A DNA stretch of 64,000 nucleotides from Oscillospiraceae bacterium (GCA_017516065.1 JAFWDQ010000012.1:54435-118434), one strand, 5' to 3'. Shown: positions 18,132 through 27,040, counted from the first letter of the stretch. The notes: generated by a model from the sequence alone, not told the origin. Numbers and translations: made by a program.

Positions 18132-18848
18132 ATGAGAGCGTGGGGCATGACCCATAGAGGAGCGGTGCGGGAGCAGAATCAGGACAGCTTCCGTATCGTA
18201 GAGCTGGGATCCGCGCTCCTGTGCGTTGTATGTGACGGTATGGGCGGCGCCCTGGCCGGCGACGTGGCCAGCGATCTGGCTGTGGAGGTGTTCTGTGAGA
18301 ACGTCTCTGCCGCGGCCCGGAGCAGGGATACTGCGGCGGTGCTCCGAACGGCGGTGCTGGCGGCAAACAATGCCGTCTTTGAAAAGGCTTACAGCGATCC
18401 CGCTTACTACGGCATGGGCACCACGCTTGTGGCCGCCTTTGTGACCCCGCGTCAGACTCTGGTGGTCAACGTGGGGGACAGCCGGGCCTACCAGATCGAC
18501 CGCAACGGCATCAATCGGATCACCAACGACCATTCGCTGGTGGAGGATCTGGTGCGGCGGGGCGAACTGACGCCGGATCAGGCAAGGTTCCATCCGAAGA
18601 AGAATCTGATCACTCGCGCCCTGGGCGCCGAGCCGCTGGTGGACTGCGATATCTTCCGGCCGTCTCTGCGCCAGGGAGACCACCTGCTGCTCTGCTCCGA
18701 CGGTCTGATCAATACTCTGTGCAGCCAGGAAATCCTCTACGAGACGATCCACGGAGGCCCGGAGGATGACTGCTGCCAGCGCATGATCGACATCGCCCTG
18801 CAGCGGGGCGCGCCGGACAACGTCACGGCAGTTCTGATCCGTATTTAA
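18132..18848 (+). CDS. prpC: PP2C-type Ser/Thr protein phosphatase
   Basis: A 238-residue PPM-family phosphatase, the partner of the PASTA kinase encoded next. Metal-binding and catalytic motifs are complete: REQNQDSF near residue 14, VCDGMGGALAGD near residue 35, VVNVGDSRAY near residue 115, LLCSDGLINTL near residue 185 and DNVTAVLI at the end. ATG 18132 is preferred to GTG 18123, because the AAAGGAG site is better placed for it. It lies 5 bases after rlmN and about 60 bases before prkC. Confidence 0.95.
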   Translation: MRAWGMTHRGAVREQNQDSFRIVELGSALLCVVCDGMGGALAGDVASDLAVEVFCENVSAAARSRDTAAVLRTAVLAANNAVFEKAYSDPAYYGMGTTLVAAFVTPRQTLVVNVGDSRAYQIDRNGINRITNDHSLVEDLVRRGELTPDQARFHPKKNLITRALGAEPLVDCDIFRPSLRQGDHLLLCSDGLINTLCSQEILYETIHGGPEDDCCQRMIDIALQRGAPDNVTAVLIRI

Positions 18849-18909
18849 GAAATATGACGGATATGATCTTATGCAAGACTCTGTGTATCCGGGAGAGGAG
18901 GCGATCAAC

Positions 18910-20937
18910 GTGGATCCGTATATAGGGAAAATGCTCGACAACCGATATGAGATATTGGAGATCATCGGCACCGGCGGCATGGCAATGGTCTACAAGGCCC
19001 ATTGTCACCGGCTCAACCGGCTGGTTGCCATCAAGGTCCTGAAGGAGGAGCTGGCGGACGACGCGGATTTCCGCCGCCGTTTCCAGGACGAATCCCAGGC
19101 GGTCGCCATGTTGTCTCACCCGAATATCGTCTCTGTCTACGATGTCAGCCACTCCGGCGATACGGAATACATCGTGATGGAGCTCATCGACGGGATCACC
19201 CTCAAGCAGTACATGCAGCAGAAGGGCGCGCTGCCTTGGCGTGAGGCGCTGCATTTTATTACCCAGATCATGAAAGCCCTCAGTCACGCCCATAGCCGCG
19301 GCATTATCCACCGGGATATCAAGCCGCAGAATATCATGATCCTCCGGGACGGTACGGTGAAGGTGGCCGACTTCGGCATCGCACGTCTCGTCTCGTCTAC
19401 CCAGAGCACTCTGACCCAGGAGGCCCTGGGTTCGGTGCATTACATCTCCCCGGAGCAGGCCAAGGGCAGTCATATCGACGCCCGGTCTGACATCTACTCT
19501 GCCGGCGTCGTCCTCTATGAGATGCTCACGGGACGGCTTCCCTTTGAGGGAGATTCCCCGGTGGCTGTGGCCATCCAGCACATCAGCTCCGTGCCGCTGT
19601 CGCCCCGGGAACTCAACCCCGATATCCAGGAGGGCCTGGAGGCCATCGTCATGAAGGCAATGGCCCAGAAGGTCCAGAACCGCTATTCCTCCGCCGACGA
19701 GATGCTGGCGGATCTGGAGGAATTTCGTAAAAATCCCGACATCAACATCGAATACGATCCCAACGACGTGGTGCCGCCGGAGCTGGCGGACGAGCCGACG
19801 CAGATGCTGCCGAAGGCGGGCGTCGTGACCGCCAGTGTAACGGAGAATACCACCCGCAGGCTCCTGCAGGATCAAATACCCGCAGAGACGGCGGAACAGA
19901 CCGTCAAGACCGGTGAGAAGGAGGAACGGCCCCACCGGCGCCGCAATTTCATCATTACCATTGCCGCCATCCTCGTGCTGGCTTTCGGCATTTCCTATTT
20001 CCTCATCGCCGGCAGCCGTTCTCTTCGGCCTGCGGACAGCGTCGAGGTGCCCAACGTGGTGGGCCAGGAATTGACGGCGGTCCAGGAAAATGAGGAATAT
20101 GCCGAGATGGGCTTTACCTTCGTCGTGGGTAATATGCTCACCAGCGAGCAATATGAGGCCGGCGTGATCATCAACCAGTCCCCGGAGGCGGAGCGGACCG
20201 TCAAGGGGAACCGGGAGATCATCGTGGACGTCAGTATCGGCACCACCATCACAAAGATGCCGAACATCTACAATATGGAGGTCAGGGCCGCACAGCTGAT
20301 GCTGCAGTCCATGGGCCTGGATCTGAATATCGTGGAGGAGGAACGGCAGTACTCCGACGTGATCACGGAAAATTACATTATCTCATACACTCCGAAGGAG
20401 GGGACGGAGCTCAAGCGCGGCGATACGGTTACCATGGTGGTCAGCCGCGGCCGTGAGATCAACTACGTCACCATGCCGTCTCTGCTCAGACAGCAGGAGA
20501 ATACGGCCCGTAGCCAGCTGACGGCGCTGAACCTGAAGGTGGGCACCGTTGTTTCGGTGGAGAGCGAGCGTCCCGCCGGCGAGGTCATCGGACAGAGCAT
20601 TCAGGCTACTGCGGAAATCCCGGAGGGTACCGCCGTGGATCTGACCATCAGCAAGGGCCCCAGCGAGAGCTCACCGACGGTGGACTATTCTGCGCAGAAC
20701 TTTGAAGAGGGCACCGGCGAATCCGGAAGCATGGTGCTGGACATCACTCTGCCGGAGGGAGACGGCGACGTCACCGTCATGGTCAAGCAGGAGAGCGAGA
20801 CTATCTATCATAAGACCGTGGCCCGGAGCGCCGGGACCCTGTCCCTGACCCTCACCGGCAGCGGCGTGCAGTATGTCCAGGTCTATTTTGACGACGAACT
20901 GGTGGAGAGTCAGTACGTCTCCTTCGATCCGCAATGA
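18910..20937 (+). CDS. prkC: PASTA-domain Ser/Thr protein kinase PrkC/Stk
   Basis: A 675-residue membrane kinase that senses cell-wall fragments. The cytoplasmic kinase domain covers about residues 12-265, with [11 protein letters not shown], the VAIKVL Lys, HRDIKPQN and DFGIAR. A linker leads to one membrane helix near residues 343-365 ([20 protein letters not shown]). Outside are three PASTA repeats (VEVPNVVGQ near 377, TKMPNIYNM near 447, VTMPSLLRQ near 517) and a further beta-rich domain of about 85 residues at the C-terminus. GTG 18910, with AGAGGAGG 8 bases upstream, is preferred over ATG 18871, which lacks a ribosome-binding site. It overlaps rsgA by 4 bases. Confidence 0.95.
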   Translation: MDPYIGKMLDNRYEILEIIGTGGMAMVYKAHCHRLNRLVAIKVLKEELADDADFRRRFQDESQAVAMLSHPNIVSVYDVSHSGDTEYIVMELIDGITLKQYMQQKGALPWREALHFITQIMKALSHAHSRGIIHRDIKPQNIMILRDGTVKVADFGIARLVSSTQSTLTQEALGSVHYISPEQAKGSHIDARSDIYSAGVVLYEMLTGRLPFEGDSPVAVAIQHISSVPLSPRELNPDIQEGLEAIVMKAMAQKVQNRYSSADEMLADLEEFRKNPDINIEYDPNDVVPPELADEPTQMLPKAGVVTASVTENTTRRLLQDQIPAETAEQTVKTGEKEERPHRRRNFIITIAAILVLAFGISYFLIAGSRSLRPADSVEVPNVVGQELTAVQENEEYAEMGFTFVVGNMLTSEQYEAGVIINQSPEAERTVKGNREIIVDVSIGTTITKMPNIYNMEVRAAQLMLQSMGLDLNIVEEERQYSDVITENYIISYTPKEGTELKRGDTVTMVVSRGREINYVTMPSLLRQQENTARSQLTALNLKVGTVVSVESERPAGEVIGQSIQATAEIPEGTAVDLTISKGPSESSPTVDYSAQNFEEGTGESGSMVLDITLPEGDGDVTVMVKQESETIYHKTVARSAGTLSLTLTGSGVQYVQVYFDDELVESQYVSFDPQ

Positions 20938-21809
20938 GCGCGGTGATCTACAAGGCCCTGAGCGGGTTCTACTATGTGGACGACGGCGGCAGATCCATTT
21001 CCTGCCGGGCCCGGGGCCGCTTCCGCCACGAGGGCTGTACGCCTCTGGTGGGAGACAGGGTGCGGTACACCCTTACGGGGGAGGACACCGGCATGGTGGA
21101 TGAGATCCTGCCCCGACGCAACGCGTTCCAGCGGCCGGCGGTGGCGAATATTGACCAACTGGTCATTGTGGCCTCCGCCGCCATCCCCGTTACAGACCCG
21201 TTTCTCATCGACCGTATGACGGTGACGGCGATCCTCAGGGGCTGCACGCCGGTGATCTGCGTCAACAAGTGCGATATTGCCTCCGGCGAGGCTCTGGCCG
21301 GCATCTATCGCCGCGCCGGATTCGTTACTGTGGAGGTCAGTGCGGTCACCGGTATGGGTCTGGAGTCGCTTCTGACCTGCCTGGAGGGGCATATCTCCGC
21401 CTTTACCGGCAATTCCGGCGTGGGGAAGAGCAGTCTGCTCAACGCCATCGATCCGGCAATGCAGATCCCGGTGGGGGAGGTCAGCGAAAAGCTGGGCCGC
21501 GGCCGTCACACCACCCGGCATGTGGAGCTGTTCCGCCTGGGCGGCGACACCTTTGTGGTAGACACGCCGGGCTTTTCCTCCTTTGATTCGGAACAGGGCG
21601 TTTTCCTGCGTAAGGAGGAGCTGCCCGCCGCGTTCCCGGAATTTGCGCCATATCTGGACCAATGCCGTTTCCGGGACTGCGCCCATGTCAAGGAGGATGG
21701 GTGTGCAGTGCTGGAGGCTCTGGCGGAGGGCCGTCTGGAGCCCACCCGGCACGACAGCTACGTGCGGCTCTATGAGCTGGCCCGCGAGCACAAGGATTGG
21801 GAGACGTGA
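20934..21809 (+). CDS. rsgA: Ribosome small-subunit GTPase RsgA
   Basis: A 291-residue circularly permuted GTPase that helps mature the 30S subunit. An N-terminal OB fold (about residues 1-70) precedes the GTPase, whose motifs come in permuted order: NKCD near residue 112, then GNSGVGKSSLLN near residue 161, then DTPGFSSF near residue 210. The C-terminal zinc knuckle reads CRFRDCAHVKEDGC near residue 244. Coupled to prkC by an ATGA overlap and followed by a strong terminator, which ends the plus-strand growth operon. Confidence 0.95.
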   Translation: MSAVIYKALSGFYYVDDGGRSISCRARGRFRHEGCTPLVGDRVRYTLTGEDTGMVDEILPRRNAFQRPAVANIDQLVIVASAAIPVTDPFLIDRMTVTAILRGCTPVICVNKCDIASGEALAGIYRRAGFVTVEVSAVTGMGLESLLTCLEGHISAFTGNSGVGKSSLLNAIDPAMQIPVGEVSEKLGRGRHTTRHVELFRLGGDTFVVDTPGFSSFDSEQGVFLRKEELPAAFPEFAPYLDQCRFRDCAHVKEDGCAVLEALAEGRLEPTRHDSYVRLYELAREHKDWET

Positions 21810-21827
21810 TTCTTTTTCGACCGTTGT

Positions 21828-21866
21828 ATATCGGCAGCGTTTTCAGGACGCTGCCGATATTTTTTT
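21828..21866 (+). terminator. Terminator of the prpC-prkC-rsgA transcript
   Basis: A perfect 13-bp stem, ATATCGGCAGCGT (21828-21840) with ACGCTGCCGATAT (21848-21860), followed by six more T residues. Confidence 0.95.
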
Positions 21867-21919
21867 GTGCGCGGGCAAGCTGCGCCGGCATATGCTGGAC
21901 CAGAGAGGAGCGAAGCCGG

Positions 21920-22054
21920 ATGAAACGACTTGGACGGGGAGGGATCCTGATTGCGGTGGGCATCGGCGTCCTTCTGGCCGTACTGCTCCCGCTGGGCGCC
22001 GCGCTGGTGCTGATCGGACTGCTGTTCATCTGCTGCGGCCGTATGTGCCGCTGA
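21920..22054 (+). CDS. Small hydrophobic membrane peptide (44 aa)
   Basis: A 44-residue peptide: a basic start (MKRLGRGG), then one long or two short membrane segments made almost entirely of Ile, Leu, Val, Gly and Ala (about residues 9-38), and a short Cys/Arg tail (CCGRMCR). AGAGGAG lies 9 bases before ATG 21920. A longer in-frame version would run back through the terminator and is unlikely. It stands between the rsgA terminator and spoVM, in what looks like a sporulation group, so a sporulation-linked role is plausible but unproven. No family was recognised. Confidence 0.6.
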   Translation: MKRLGRGGILIAVGIGVLLAVLLPLGAALVLIGLLFICCGRMCR

Positions 22055-22087
22055 TGTCCGGAAAGTCCCGGAGAAGGAGGGAAGGCC

Positions 22088-22180
22088 GTGAAGATCGTTG
22101 TCGTCAGATCCCCGAAAATACTGCGGGGGCTGCTCTGTGTGCTGTTCGGCATGAGAGAAAAGCCGGAAACACAGACATAA
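22088..22180 (+). CDS. spoVM: Stage V sporulation protein M
   Basis: A 30-residue amphipathic peptide starting at GTG 22088 (VKIVVVRSPKILRGLL), with a perfect AAGGAGG 7 bases upstream. Its layout matches SpoVM of Bacillus and Clostridia: a short beta-like start, Pro at position 9, basic Lys/Arg on one face, an amphipathic helix and a charged end. In Bacillus SpoVM recognises the convex surface of the forespore membrane, anchors SpoIVA and is an FtsH substrate. B. subtilis also carries spoVM shortly downstream of prpC-prkC-rsgA. Residues after about 22 (REKPETQT) extend slightly beyond the 26-aa Bacillus form. It is below usual gene-finder length limits. Confidence 0.86.
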   Translation: MKIVVVRSPKILRGLLCVLFGMREKPETQT

Positions 22181-22203
22181 CGGATGGTCCAAGCTCATAT
22201 ACT
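22174..22203 (+). promoter_or_regulatory. Candidate sigma-E promoter of the SipL-like gene
   Basis: GACATAAC (22174-22181), 14-bp spacer, CATATACT (22196-22203). Compared with the Bacillus sigma-E consensus GTCATATT / CATACAAT this is 5 of 8 and 6 of 8 matches. It overlaps the end of spoVM. Confidence 0.5.
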
Positions 22204-22245
22204 CCGTCAGAAGATCAAAGACTGATTGACAAGGAGAGGACATAT

Positions 22246-23745
22246 ATGGAGCTGGCATTTGAGGAAACTCTTTACGATTCCTATGAGAACGTTTACCACA
22301 CCGCGCTGCTCCGGGAGGAGACCATGGAGGCCATCGTGCCGGATGCATGCCCGGACATTCTGCGGGTCCTGGACACCGTCGTCACCGTCTGCCTGAACAG
22401 TAAGCAGACGCAGAACGGATACGCCGAGCTGTCCGCCGCCGCCAGGCTGGAGATTCTCTATCTGCCGGAGGGCGGCGGGGCTGTGCAGCGGCTGACCATG
22501 TCCATCCCGTACCGGGTGACGGCGGAATCCCCGGCGTTGACGGACCGGAGCCGACTTACTGTCTGTCTGTCCGTTCACCGCCAAGAGATCCGGACCCTGC
22601 ACTCCCGGAAGATCCTGGCCCGACTGGAGCTCTGCTTCCAGCTGGATGCCTGGGAGCGGCGGCGGGTGAACATTCCGGGCGGCCCGGGGGCGGATATGCC
22701 TCAGTCGGTGCAGACCCTGACGGCGCAGCAGGAGATGCTGGCGGTGACCGGCGTGGAGGAGAAAGCCTTTTCGTTCTCCGACGAGCTGGAGCTTCCCATG
22801 GACCTGAAGGAGGCGGCCCTGCTGACGGGTCAGGCGGACCTTGTCTGCAGCGAGGCCCGGGTCATCGGCGGTAAGCTTATCGTGAAAGGGGAGGCCAGGC
22901 TGTCCTTCCTGCTTCTGGATGGAGAGGGGGCGCTCCGGGAGGAGACGGCCCCGCTGCCCTTCTCCCAGATCATCGAATGCAGAGATGTGGAGGAGGAGGC
23001 GCTCTGTTCCGTGTGCCTGACCCTGACGGAGGCGGCGTTCCGTCTGGCCGGAAACAGGGTTGAGACAGACCTTGGCGTTCTGATCCAGGCTGTGATGCGG
23101 GAAAGTCGGACAGTGACCTATCTGACGGATGTCTACAGCACGGAGGGCAGCGTGACACCGGAGTGGTACACAGGAACATGGACGGAACTGCTGGAGAGCA
23201 TCACTCGCCGACAGTCCGTCCGGGAGCTGCTGGAGACCGGAACGGGCGTGTCTGCCGTTCTGGCGGCACGGGTCCGGCTTGGAAAGACAGAACAGGACAG
23301 GAGCCAGGGGACGGTCTCTGCCGCCGCGCATGTCACTGTGCTCTATCGTGACGACAACGGCGGTCTGGGTACGGCGTTCCGGTCTCTGCCCGTAACCGTC
23401 TCCGCAGAACTGCCGGAGGGCGCCTTTTGTGAGGCAAACGCTGCCCTGGAGGACGCGCCTTCCGCCACGGCCGCCGCCGGCGGCGTGGAGGTGCGTTTCT
23501 CCGTGTCCTTCACTCTGCAGTGCCAGTCCGCTGTCTCCATCCGCTGTATCGTGGAGGCGGAGCTGTCCGAGGGGGAGCGTTCCTCCGGACCCTCGCTGAT
23601 CCTCCGCAGGGTCAGAGAGGGGGAGCGCCTCTGGGACGTGGCCAAGGGCTGCGGCACAACCGTGGAGATGATTCGAGCCGCCAACGGAATGGAGGGGGAG
23701 GAGCTGCCTGACGGACGACTTCTGCTGATTCCCCGGCGACGCTGA
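22246..23745 (+). CDS. SPOCS (DUF3794)-LysM spore coat protein, SipL-like
   Basis: A 499-residue protein with DUF3794/SPOCS-type beta-rich repeats over about residues 30-440 and a C-terminal LysM module at about 450-496 (VREGERLWDVAKGCGTTVEM, ending LLLIPRRR). This architecture matches C. difficile SipL, the functional counterpart of SpoVID, whose LysM region binds SpoIVA and fixes the coat to the forespore. ATG 22246 was chosen for the AAGGAGAGGA 6-8 bases upstream; longer frames run back through spoVM. Its neighbours, spoVM upstream and spoIVA downstream, are the two known partners, which strengthens the call. A terminator follows. The name SipL is by architecture and context only. Confidence 0.8.
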   Translation: MELAFEETLYDSYENVYHTALLREETMEAIVPDACPDILRVLDTVVTVCLNSKQTQNGYAELSAAARLEILYLPEGGGAVQRLTMSIPYRVTAESPALTDRSRLTVCLSVHRQEIRTLHSRKILARLELCFQLDAWERRRVNIPGGPGADMPQSVQTLTAQQEMLAVTGVEEKAFSFSDELELPMDLKEAALLTGQADLVCSEARVIGGKLIVKGEARLSFLLLDGEGALREETAPLPFSQIIECRDVEEEALCSVCLTLTEAAFRLAGNRVETDLGVLIQAVMRESRTVTYLTDVYSTEGSVTPEWYTGTWTELLESITRRQSVRELLETGTGVSAVLAARVRLGKTEQDRSQGTVSAAAHVTVLYRDDNGGLGTAFRSLPVTVSAELPEGAFCEANAALEDAPSATAAAGGVEVRFSVSFTLQCQSAVSIRCIVEAELSEGERSSGPSLILRRVREGERLWDVAKGCGTTVEMIRAANGMEGEELPDGRLLLIPRRR

Positions 23746-23750
23746 AGGAA

Positions 23751-23784
23751 CGCCCTCTGCAAAAAAAGGCAGAGGGTGTTTTTT
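23751..23784 (+). terminator. Terminator after the SipL-like gene
   Basis: Arms CCCTCTGC (23753-23760) and GCAGAGGG (23769-23776), extended by one further pair and a wobble, then six T residues. Confidence 0.9.
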
Positions 23785-23807
23785 CCTGCCCCGGCATCCT
23801 TCTGACT

Positions 23808-23837
23808 GTCATAAAGGGCGGGGCTGTCTCATATCCA
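23808..23837 (+). promoter_or_regulatory. Candidate sigma-E promoter of spoIVA
   Basis: GTCATAAA (23808-23815), 14-bp spacer, CATATCCA (23830-23837). The -35 element is identical to that found in front of cwlD. spoIVA is sigma-E-controlled in Bacillus and C. difficile. Confidence 0.55.
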
Positions 23838-23879
23838 TGTACCACACAAACGTAAGCCAGAGGATTCGGAGGAGACACT

Positions 23880-25355
23880 ATGGATACCAGTATTTACCAG
23901 GACATTGCGACCCGGACGGCGGGCGACATCTATATCGGCGTGGTGGGACCGGTGCGGACGGGGAAATCCACCTTTATCAAGCGGTTCATGGAGACAATGG
24001 TTTTGCCCAACATCGAGGATCCCTATCGCCGGGATCGGGCCAGGGATGAGCTGCCCCAGAGCGGTTCGGGGCGGATGATCATGACGGCGGAGCCGAAATT
24101 CGTGCCGGAGGAGGCAGTAGAACTGTCTCTGGCTGAGGGAGGCACCTGTTCTGTACGGCTCATCGACTGTGTGGGTTACATGGTCCCCGGCGCTGTGGGC
24201 AGCTTTGAGGGGGAGATGGAGCGGATGGTTATGACGCCGTGGTATCCCCAGGAGGTCACCATGTCCCAGGCTGCGGAGACAGGGACCCGGAAGGTCATTG
24301 CGGAGCACTCCACCATAGGTATCGTCATGACCACGGACGGCAGTATCACGGACATCCCCCGTGAGGACTACGAGGAGGCGGAGGCGCAGGTGGTTCAGGA
24401 GCTCCAGACACTGGGAAAGCCATTTCTGATCGTCCTTAACTGCGCCCAACCGGACAGCGACGACGCACAGGCCCTGCGGCAGGTGCTTGCATCCCGGTAC
24501 GGTGTGACCTGTATCGCGGTCAACTGTCTGTCCGTCGGGGAGGAGGAGATCCGGGACATCATCCGGGGCGTTCTGGGCGAGTTCCCGCTGATGGAATTGG
24601 ATGTGTGGCTGCCGTCCTGGCTGGATGCACTGCCTGTGACGCATCCCATCCGCAGCGGCATCTATGATATGCTTCGGAAGCAGGGGGACTCTCTGCGGCG
24701 TATCTGCGACGTACAGCCGGTCGCCGAGAGGATGGACGGAGAGGAGAAGATCGAGAGAGCGGAGGTCTCCTGGCTGGAGCTGGGCACCGGCGTTGCAGCG
24801 ATCTCGCTGGATCTGCCCCGGGAGCTGTTTTACCGGACAGTAGGGGAGGAGTGCGGCTTTTCTGTTGCCGACGACGGTGACCTGATGCAGCTGCTCACAG
24901 AGCTGGGGGGCATGAAGCAGGAGTACGACAAGGTGGCAAAGGCACTGGCCGATGTCCGGGAGACGGGCTACGGCATCGTGCCGCCCAGTGTCCAGGACCT
25001 GCGTCTGGAGGAGCCGGAGATCATGCGGCAGGGGGGACGCTACGGCGTCCGGCTGAAGGCCAGCGCCCCGTCTATCCACATGCTTCGGGCCGACATTGAG
25101 ACGGAGGTGGCGCCCATCGTTGGGACAGAGAAGCAATCAGAAGAGCTCATCGAATCCCTGCTCCGGGACTTTGAGGATGATACCCGTGCCATCTGGCAGT
25201 CCAATCTCTTCGGCCGGTCCTTTCATGATCTGGTAGGGGAGGACCTGCAGGGTAAGCTGCGGCGGATGCCGGAGGATGCCCGGGAAAAGCTGCGCACCAC
25301 GCTGCAGAGGATCATCAACGAGAGCGCAGGCGGGCTGATCTGTATCCTCCTGTGA
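23880..25355 (+). CDS. spoIVA: Stage IV sporulation protein A
   Basis: A 491-residue SpoIVA, nearly the same length as the Bacillus protein. It is an ATPase that polymerises into the basement layer of the spore coat around the forespore. The Walker A loop GPVRTGKST is at about residues 24-32, preceded by the typical start in which a short helix leads into DIYIGVVG. The middle domain follows, and the C-terminal region that binds SpoVM and SipL ends ESAGGLICILL, as expected for the family. GGAGGAG lies 7 bases before the ATG. It is transcribed alone between two terminators, from a candidate sigma-E promoter. Confidence 0.96.
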   Translation: MDTSIYQDIATRTAGDIYIGVVGPVRTGKSTFIKRFMETMVLPNIEDPYRRDRARDELPQSGSGRMIMTAEPKFVPEEAVELSLAEGGTCSVRLIDCVGYMVPGAVGSFEGEMERMVMTPWYPQEVTMSQAAETGTRKVIAEHSTIGIVMTTDGSITDIPREDYEEAEAQVVQELQTLGKPFLIVLNCAQPDSDDAQALRQVLASRYGVTCIAVNCLSVGEEEIRDIIRGVLGEFPLMELDVWLPSWLDALPVTHPIRSGIYDMLRKQGDSLRRICDVQPVAERMDGEEKIERAEVSWLELGTGVAAISLDLPRELFYRTVGEECGFSVADDGDLMQLLTELGGMKQEYDKVAKALADVRETGYGIVPPSVQDLRLEEPEIMRQGGRYGVRLKASAPSIHMLRADIETEVAPIVGTEKQSEELIESLLRDFEDDTRAIWQSNLFGRSFHDLVGEDLQGKLRRMPEDAREKLRTTLQRIINESAGGLICILL

Positions 25356-25366
25356 CAGAACAAGTG

Positions 25367-25413
25367 AAACGCGCGCGGCGGGCATGCTCCGGCGGCCCGA
25401 CCGCGCGTTTTTT
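25367..25413 (+). terminator. Terminator of spoIVA
   Basis: AAACGCGCG (25367-25375) pairs with CGCGCGTTT (25402-25410), with GC-rich pairing inside the loop, followed by three more T residues (25411-25413). Confidence 0.85.
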
Positions 25414-25418
25414 CCTGC

Positions 25419-25447
25419 TTGTCAAGCGGAAAAGACTGTAGTATAAT
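25419..25447 (+). promoter_or_regulatory. Sigma-A promoter of coaX
   Basis: TTGTCA (25419-25424), 17-bp spacer, TATAAT (25442-25447), immediately after the spoIVA terminator. Confidence 0.82.
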
Positions 25448-25503
25448 ATAAACAGATTTCATCTCTTTGAAATCCTGTGTGTGATCGAAGGAGGTGTGTC
25501 GGC

Positions 25504-26286
25504 ATGATCCTGGCATTGGACGTGGGCAATTCCTCCACCCACATCGGACTTTTGGAGGAGGACGGAGCACTGGCGTTCTGCGGTTCTCTGGCAACGGAGC
25601 GGACCCGGACCACAAGTCAGTGGGCCATTGATCTGATGGGCCTGTTTCAGCTCCATGGGGCCAGTTGTACGGAGGTCACCGGGGCCATCATCTCCAGCGT
25701 CGTGCCGCCGGTCACCGCACCGCTCAGCCGGGCGGTCCAGACAGTGACGGGACAGGCTCCCATGCTGGTGGGGCCGGGGATCCGGACAGGGCTGAATATT
25801 AAGACAGACAGCCGCAATCAGCTGGGAGCGGATATTGTCGTCTCCTCGGTAGCGGCGCTGAATAAGTATCCCTCGCCGGTCATTCTGGTGGATATGGGGA
25901 CGGCGACGACTCTGTCCATGCTCATCGACACCACCTATGAGGGCTGTGCCATCATCCCCGGCGTTCAGGTAGCGATGGATGCGCTGTCGTCCAGGGCTGC
26001 GGCGCTGCCCCATATCTCCATCGCCGAGCATACGCCCCAGCTGCTGGGTCGCAACACGGATGATGCCATGCGCGCCGGGATCCTGCATGGCAGCGCCGCT
26101 ATGATCGACGGCCTCATTGAACGGCTGGAGCAGGAATATGGTCCTGCGGCCGCCGTGGTGGCGACCGGTGAGATCAGTCCGCTGATTTTGGACTACTGCC
26201 ACAGGAAGATCTGCTACGATGAAAATCTGATTATGGACGGTCTGTATCTGATCTATCGTAAAAACACTGATCGAAACAGGAGATAA
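25504..26286 (+). CDS. coaX: Type III pantothenate kinase
   Basis: A 260-residue CoaX, which catalyses the first step of coenzyme A synthesis and, unlike CoaA, is not feedback-inhibited by CoA. ASKHA-fold motifs are visible: LALDVGNSSTHIGL at the start (phosphate 1), GADIVVSSVAAL near residue 108 and VDMGTATTLSM near residue 129 (pantothenate and monovalent-cation site). GGAGG lies 8 bases before ATG 25504. It is followed, in the same transcript, by an ECF S component, which suggests coupled uptake and phosphorylation of pantothenate. Confidence 0.93.
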   Translation: MILALDVGNSSTHIGLLEEDGALAFCGSLATERTRTTSQWAIDLMGLFQLHGASCTEVTGAIISSVVPPVTAPLSRAVQTVTGQAPMLVGPGIRTGLNIKTDSRNQLGADIVVSSVAALNKYPSPVILVDMGTATTLSMLIDTTYEGCAIIPGVQVAMDALSSRAAALPHISIAEHTPQLLGRNTDDAMRAGILHGSAAMIDGLIERLEQEYGPAAAVVATGEISPLILDYCHRKICYDENLIMDGLYLIYRKNTDRNRR

Positions 26287-26365
26287 AACTGGTATCACGG
26301 TCTTCGGACGTGACACATAAATTGCGCTGTATCCCGTTTGGGAGCGGCAGCAGGGAGGAAAAAAT

Positions 26366-26980
26366 ATGGCAAAACAGAAAAACATGACGAAACTGCAATA
26401 CCTGATCCGTCTGGCGGTCCTCATCGCGATTTTGATCCTGCTGGAGGTCACCGGCCTGGGCATGATCCGTACCGGCGGTCTGGAACTGACGATCCTGCAG
26501 ATCCCCGTTATCATCGGTGCGATCCTGCTGGGCGTTCGAGCCGGCGGTATCCTGGGCGGCGTCTTCGGTCTGATCAGCCTGTGGGAGTGCTTCGGCAAGA
26601 GCGCCTTCGGCGCCATGCTGCTGAGCATCAGCCCTCTGGGCACCGTCGTCACCTGTCTGGTACCCCGTATCCTCATGGGCATCCTGTGTGCGCTGATTTT
26701 CAAGCTGATCTATCACTTTGCAAAGAAACTCCTGCCCTTCGTGGTGGCGAGCCTCTGCGGCGCGGTGCTCAACACGATCTTCTTCATGTCGTCACTGATC
26801 TTTTTCTTCTACAGCACAGAGTATATCCAGGGCTTCGTGTACGCCATGGGCACAAAGAGCCCCTTCACCTTTGTTCTCGCCTTTGTCGGCGTGCAGGGAC
26901 TCATTGAAGCTATCCTCGCCATGGTTGTGGGCGCGGCTATCTCCAAGGCTCTGTATATGGTCCTGTACCGCAACAAGTAA
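26366..26980 (+). CDS. ECF transporter S component, probably for pantothenate
   Basis: A 204-residue protein with five to six hydrophobic helices (about residues 12-30, 37-70, 80-120, 125-150 and 165-200). The pattern fits the S (substrate-binding) subunit of an energy-coupling factor vitamin transporter. It has an Ala/Gly-rich region after the first helix and no ATPase, so it must share a common EcfAAT module encoded elsewhere. The substrate is inferred to be pantothenate from its place directly downstream of coaX. A short UUCG-tetraloop hairpin at about 26295-26313 sits between the genes; no riboswitch was recognised. Confidence 0.8.
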   Translation: MAKQKNMTKLQYLIRLAVLIAILILLEVTGLGMIRTGGLELTILQIPVIIGAILLGVRAGGILGGVFGLISLWECFGKSAFGAMLLSISPLGTVVTCLVPRILMGILCALIFKLIYHFAKKLLPFVVASLCGAVLNTIFFMSSLIFFFYSTEYIQGFVYAMGTKSPFTFVLAFVGVQGLIEAILAMVVGAAISKALYMVLYRNK

Positions 26981-27001
26981 ATAAGTAAATCCGATAAAAA
27001 C

Positions 27002-27036
27002 AACGACAGCGCGGAACTTTTCCGCGCTGTCGTTTT
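27002..27036 (+). terminator. Bidirectional terminator at the strand switch
   Basis: A perfect 14-bp stem (27002-27015 with 27021-27034), T-rich in both directions, separates the plus-strand ECF gene from the minus-strand PH/SHOCT gene. The two stops face each other. Confidence 0.92.
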
Positions 27037-27040
27037 CATA

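Noticed and set aside
18871..18909. ATG 18871 as the prkC start
   Set aside because: It has no ribosome-binding site; GTG 18910 has AGAGGAGG at the right distance and gives a normal kinase N-terminus.
26287..26365. Possible riboswitch between coaX and the ECF gene
   Set aside because: Only a short UUCG hairpin is present; no conserved aptamer core was recognised and the gap is 79 bases.
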